Source of the DNA: CAYUNA01 sp047629355
Lineage (GTDB): Bacteria; Bacteroidota; Bacteroidia; Chitinophagales; Saprospiraceae
Length of the DNA stretch: 6,740 bases
NCBI GenBank assembly: GCA_047629355.1
Contig: JBLHWU010000297.1
Coordinates: 1-6,740, forward strand
Direction: 5' to 3'
The number at the start of each line of letters is the position of its first letter. The first letter of the stretch is position 1. The notes beneath the pieces are model-generated. The model ran no database searches, was not told the origin of the DNA, and saw only the letters and a list, made by a program, of their open reading frames with translations. Shown here in pieces: positions 5,151 to 6,740 of the stretch. Position numbers and translations under genes: made by a program.

Positions 5151-5178
5151 GAACAGTCTCCATTGAACAGTCTCTATT
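5151..5178. repeat. 14-bp tandem repeat GAACAGTCTCYATT, two units
   Basis: The units at 5151-5164 and 5165-5178 differ at one base. The second unit overlaps the stop codon of the minus-strand esterase at 5177-5179. It is probably a local slippage duplication. Confidence 0.7.
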
Positions 5179-6349
5179 ATTTGTTCTTTAATTTATCAAT
5201 TAAATTTTTTGCTTTTATATTTTCAGGATTTAGTACTAATGATTTATTGAAACTGATAATTGCATCTTCTTCATTTCCCAATTTTAATTGAGCTTCTCCT
5301 AAACTATCAAATACATTATAGGATTTTGGATAATTCATTGAATTCAGTAAGAAAAAATCTAAGGCTATCTTTTTGTCTTCATCGTTTCTGCTACCTAAAA
5401 ATCTATACCCAATTCTATTTACTAATTCTTCCGTTGGCAAAAATTCAAACGAAAGACGATTAGAAAACGCTTTATAATACTGAACTAAATTATTACTGTT
5501 GGTTGCTTCCCTATACGAATAATTATAGCCTTGAAAAATATAAGCCAACCCATTATAAAATGCAGGCAAAGGCACCGAACTATGATTTTTGTTTTCGAAA
5601 TATTCTATTTCACCATTGAGTTTTCCTTTGCATTTACTATTTATAGCCTCGAAGAATCGAATGTGTCGATCTCTATTTCTTAAATTCCTTTTACCCCAAT
5701 TCGCAGTTGCCAAATATATAGATCGTTTAAATATTCTTTCATTGATATTTTCAATTTTACCATCCATCGTTTTTTCATCCCAAGTACCAAAGCTTGGATC
5801 AATGGAAATAAAAGAATTAAAAATAGTGTTTTCTTTCATGTAAGCGTGAGTAGTAAGCAACCCGCCTAAAGAGTGTCCAACTAATATTCGATATGGAATA
5901 GTTCTATATTCTTTATCCAATTTAGGGATTAATTCGCTTTCAAGAAAGTTTAAAAAATCATCTCCTCCGCCAGAATTATTTTTCCGTTTAGTAATTATTT
6001 TATCTGGAGTAAAGTCCCTTTCACGGTTCACGTTCATCATTGCCACCACAATCATTTCTGGAATTTCTCTTTTATCAGTATTGCCAGTACTCATAAATTG
6101 AACTACTCCAGCTGCTGATTTAAAATAAACGTAACCATCCAGTAATATTAGCAAGGGGTATTTTTTGTATGATTTGAATTTATCATTGTATGATTCAGGA
6201 AGACTTATCCAGTATTCTCTTTTTTCAGATAGTACTTCAGATTGAATAGAATATTTATCACCTATTACAATTTGGTCGTTAATTTGAGATTTAAGACCAT
6301 TAATTCCGATAAAAAAGCTTATTAAAATATATAAAGTAGTTTGATTCAT
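5177..6349 (-). CDS. Secreted esterase (EstD/Fes-type alpha/beta hydrolase) with C-terminal TPR
   Basis: A predicted serine esterase of the putative esterase family (PF00756 type: Fes, IroE, esterase D), 390 residues. Residues 1-21 look like a signal peptide: a short polar start, hydrophobic core to about residue 16, then GLKSQ as the likely cleavage area, implying periplasmic or surface location. Residues about 28-280 are the hydrolase: LLILLDG early strand, nucleophile motif GHSLGG with Ser160, IDPSFGTWD after it, and the catalytic His candidate His256 in NHSSVP. The acid residue is not assigned. Residues about 330-390 contain a TPR-like pair of helices (YNVFDSLGEAQLKLGNEEDAIISFNKSL split over both helices, ending in a LNP motif), a tail common in Bacteroidota esterases and beta-lactamase-like proteins. 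The ATG is the only one that preserves the signal peptide. The gene stands alone; its substrate is unknown, and siderophore esters or acyl esters are possible. Confidence 0.85.
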   Translation of the reverse strand: MNQTTLYILISFFIGINGLKSQINDQIVIGDKYSIQSEVLSEKREYWISLPESYNDKFKSYKKYPLLILLDGYVYFKSAAGVVQFMSTGNTDKREIPEMIVVAMMNVNRERDFTPDKIITKRKNNSGGGDDFLNFLESELIPKLDKEYRTIPYRILVGHSLGGLLTTHAYMKENTIFNSFISIDPSFGTWDEKTMDGKIENINERIFKRSIYLATANWGKRNLRNRDRHIRFFEAINSKCKGKLNGEIEYFENKNHSSVPLPAFYNGLAYIFQGYNYSYREATNSNNLVQYYKAFSNRLSFEFLPTEELVNRIGYRFLGSRNDEDKKIALDFFLLNSMNYPKSYNVFDSLGEAQLKLGNEEDAIISFNKSLVLNPENIKAKNLIDKLKNK

Positions 6350-6502
6350 TTTTGTTTTTTTATGGTTGATAACGTCAGTTTGTGAAAAAACCTCCCATCA
6401 TTAATATTACTATTCGAAATATACACCAAAAGTTTTACATCTCCATTCTAAGTGCCCCCTCTAGAATTACCACTCTGGTGTAGTTTCATGCATTCCACAA
6501 GA

Positions 6503-6552
6503 CTCTGCCTTCAATAGTTAATGATAAATGTTTTGTGCAATAGTTGGCAGAG
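6503..6552. repeat. Inverted repeat CTCTGCC / GGCAGAG with internal direct repeat
   Basis: Perfect 7-bp arms lie at 6503-6509 and 6546-6552. Each arm is adjoined on its loop side by CAATAGTT (6512-6519 and 6538-6545), which is a direct repeat. A further GCAGAGCA recurs at 6577-6584. The arms are short, so chance is possible. Confidence 0.35.
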
Positions 6553-6610
6553 CAAAATTGAATACTTGAAATTACCGCAGAGCAGATAATTCCAGCGTCC
6601 GTGCTTTTTG

Positions 6611-6668
6611 TTACTGTATATTCCGATGTTACTGACCCCCTAGCTACGCTTTATACTGACCCCCCTGT
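6611..6668 (-). mobile_element. Probable IS21-family terminal sequence, solo or remnant
   Basis: Read on the minus strand, the segment has GGGGGTCAGTATAAA and then, 24 bases further, GGGGGTCAGTAACAT followed by CGGAATATACA. Tandem copies of a GGGGGTCAGT motif with a nearby CGGAATA are typical of IS21-family ends, which carry several transposase-binding repeats. The element body should extend leftward, but no istA or istB is present between here and the esterase, so only an end survives. The outermost terminus may be TGTGTCCACAG at about 6665-6675. Confidence 0.45.
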
Positions 6669-6740
6669 GGACACATACAAAATGAGGGCGTTAAGATAGT
6701 TGATTTAATCCTTTTCTTAAACTTTTTCCCTGTAATTCGA

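Larger units (their letters stand above)
4736..5176. other. Palindrome-packed spacer between convergent genes
   Basis: No gene is supported in these 441 bases between the convergent hydrolase and esterase genes. They hold a terminator-like hairpin, MITE copy C, a nested inverted repeat (4856-4927), another inverted repeat (4966-5053) and a short tandem repeat (5151-5178). Short reading frames on the plus strand here have no family features. Confidence 0.6.
6350..6740. other. Gene-free right edge with possible IS21-end remnant
   Basis: These 391 bases upstream of the esterase contain no supported gene. They must include the esterase promoter, but I found no exact TAnnTTTG on the minus strand; TATATTTC near 6415-6422 is one base off. 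An inverted repeat lies at 6503-6552 and the IS21-like end at 6611-6668. A 31-codon minus-strand frame running in from the right edge has no recognisable features. Confidence 0.5.

Noticed and set aside
5085..5843. Three plus-strand open frames of 67-84 codons
   Set aside because: They overlap the esterase gene on the opposite strand and have no start signals or domains.

Overview
The window is a low-GC stretch that most resembles a member of the Bacteroidota. The evidence is indirect. No gene start has a clear Shine-Dalgarno sequence. The two plus-strand genes each have a match to the Bacteroidota -7 box TAnnTTTG just upstream. The esterase with a C-terminal TPR repeat is a protein type common in that phylum. 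No rRNA, tRNA or ribosomal protein gene is present to confirm this.

Layout: 1-220 is non-coding and holds three inverted repeats, one a likely terminator. 221-1231 (minus) encodes a BLUF-linked class III nucleotidyl cyclase, colinear with the photoactivated adenylyl cyclase bPAC of Beggiatoa and keeping its flavin-switch, metal and adenine-selecting residues. 1539-1994 (plus) encodes a small four-helix membrane protein of DUF1772 type. 1995-2875 is a long gene-free stretch of inverted repeats, including a 137-base cloverleaf-like fold and two copies of a MITE-like repeat. 2876-4735 (plus) encodes a DUF2235 (Tle1-like) alpha/beta hydrolase with an unusual Lys/Leu/Glu-rich repetitive tail. 4736-5176 is again packed with palindromes. 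5177-6349 (minus) encodes a secreted esterase of the EstD/Fes type with a TPR tail. 6350-6740 has no gene but carries what looks like an IS21-family transposon end.

The genes do not form an operon: they are singly transcribed, in alternating directions, and separated by repeats. The picture is of an accessory region assembled piece by piece. A short repeat with termini AGGAATGCGAA / TTCGCATTCCT occurs in several copies, and both plus-strand genes lie between oppositely oriented copies of its terminal motif. The main points of interest are the predicted light-activated cyclase, the repeat-bracketed genes, the cloverleaf whose mismatches are all G-U wobbles, and the hydrolase whose GC-richer domain is joined to an AT-rich repetitive tail.
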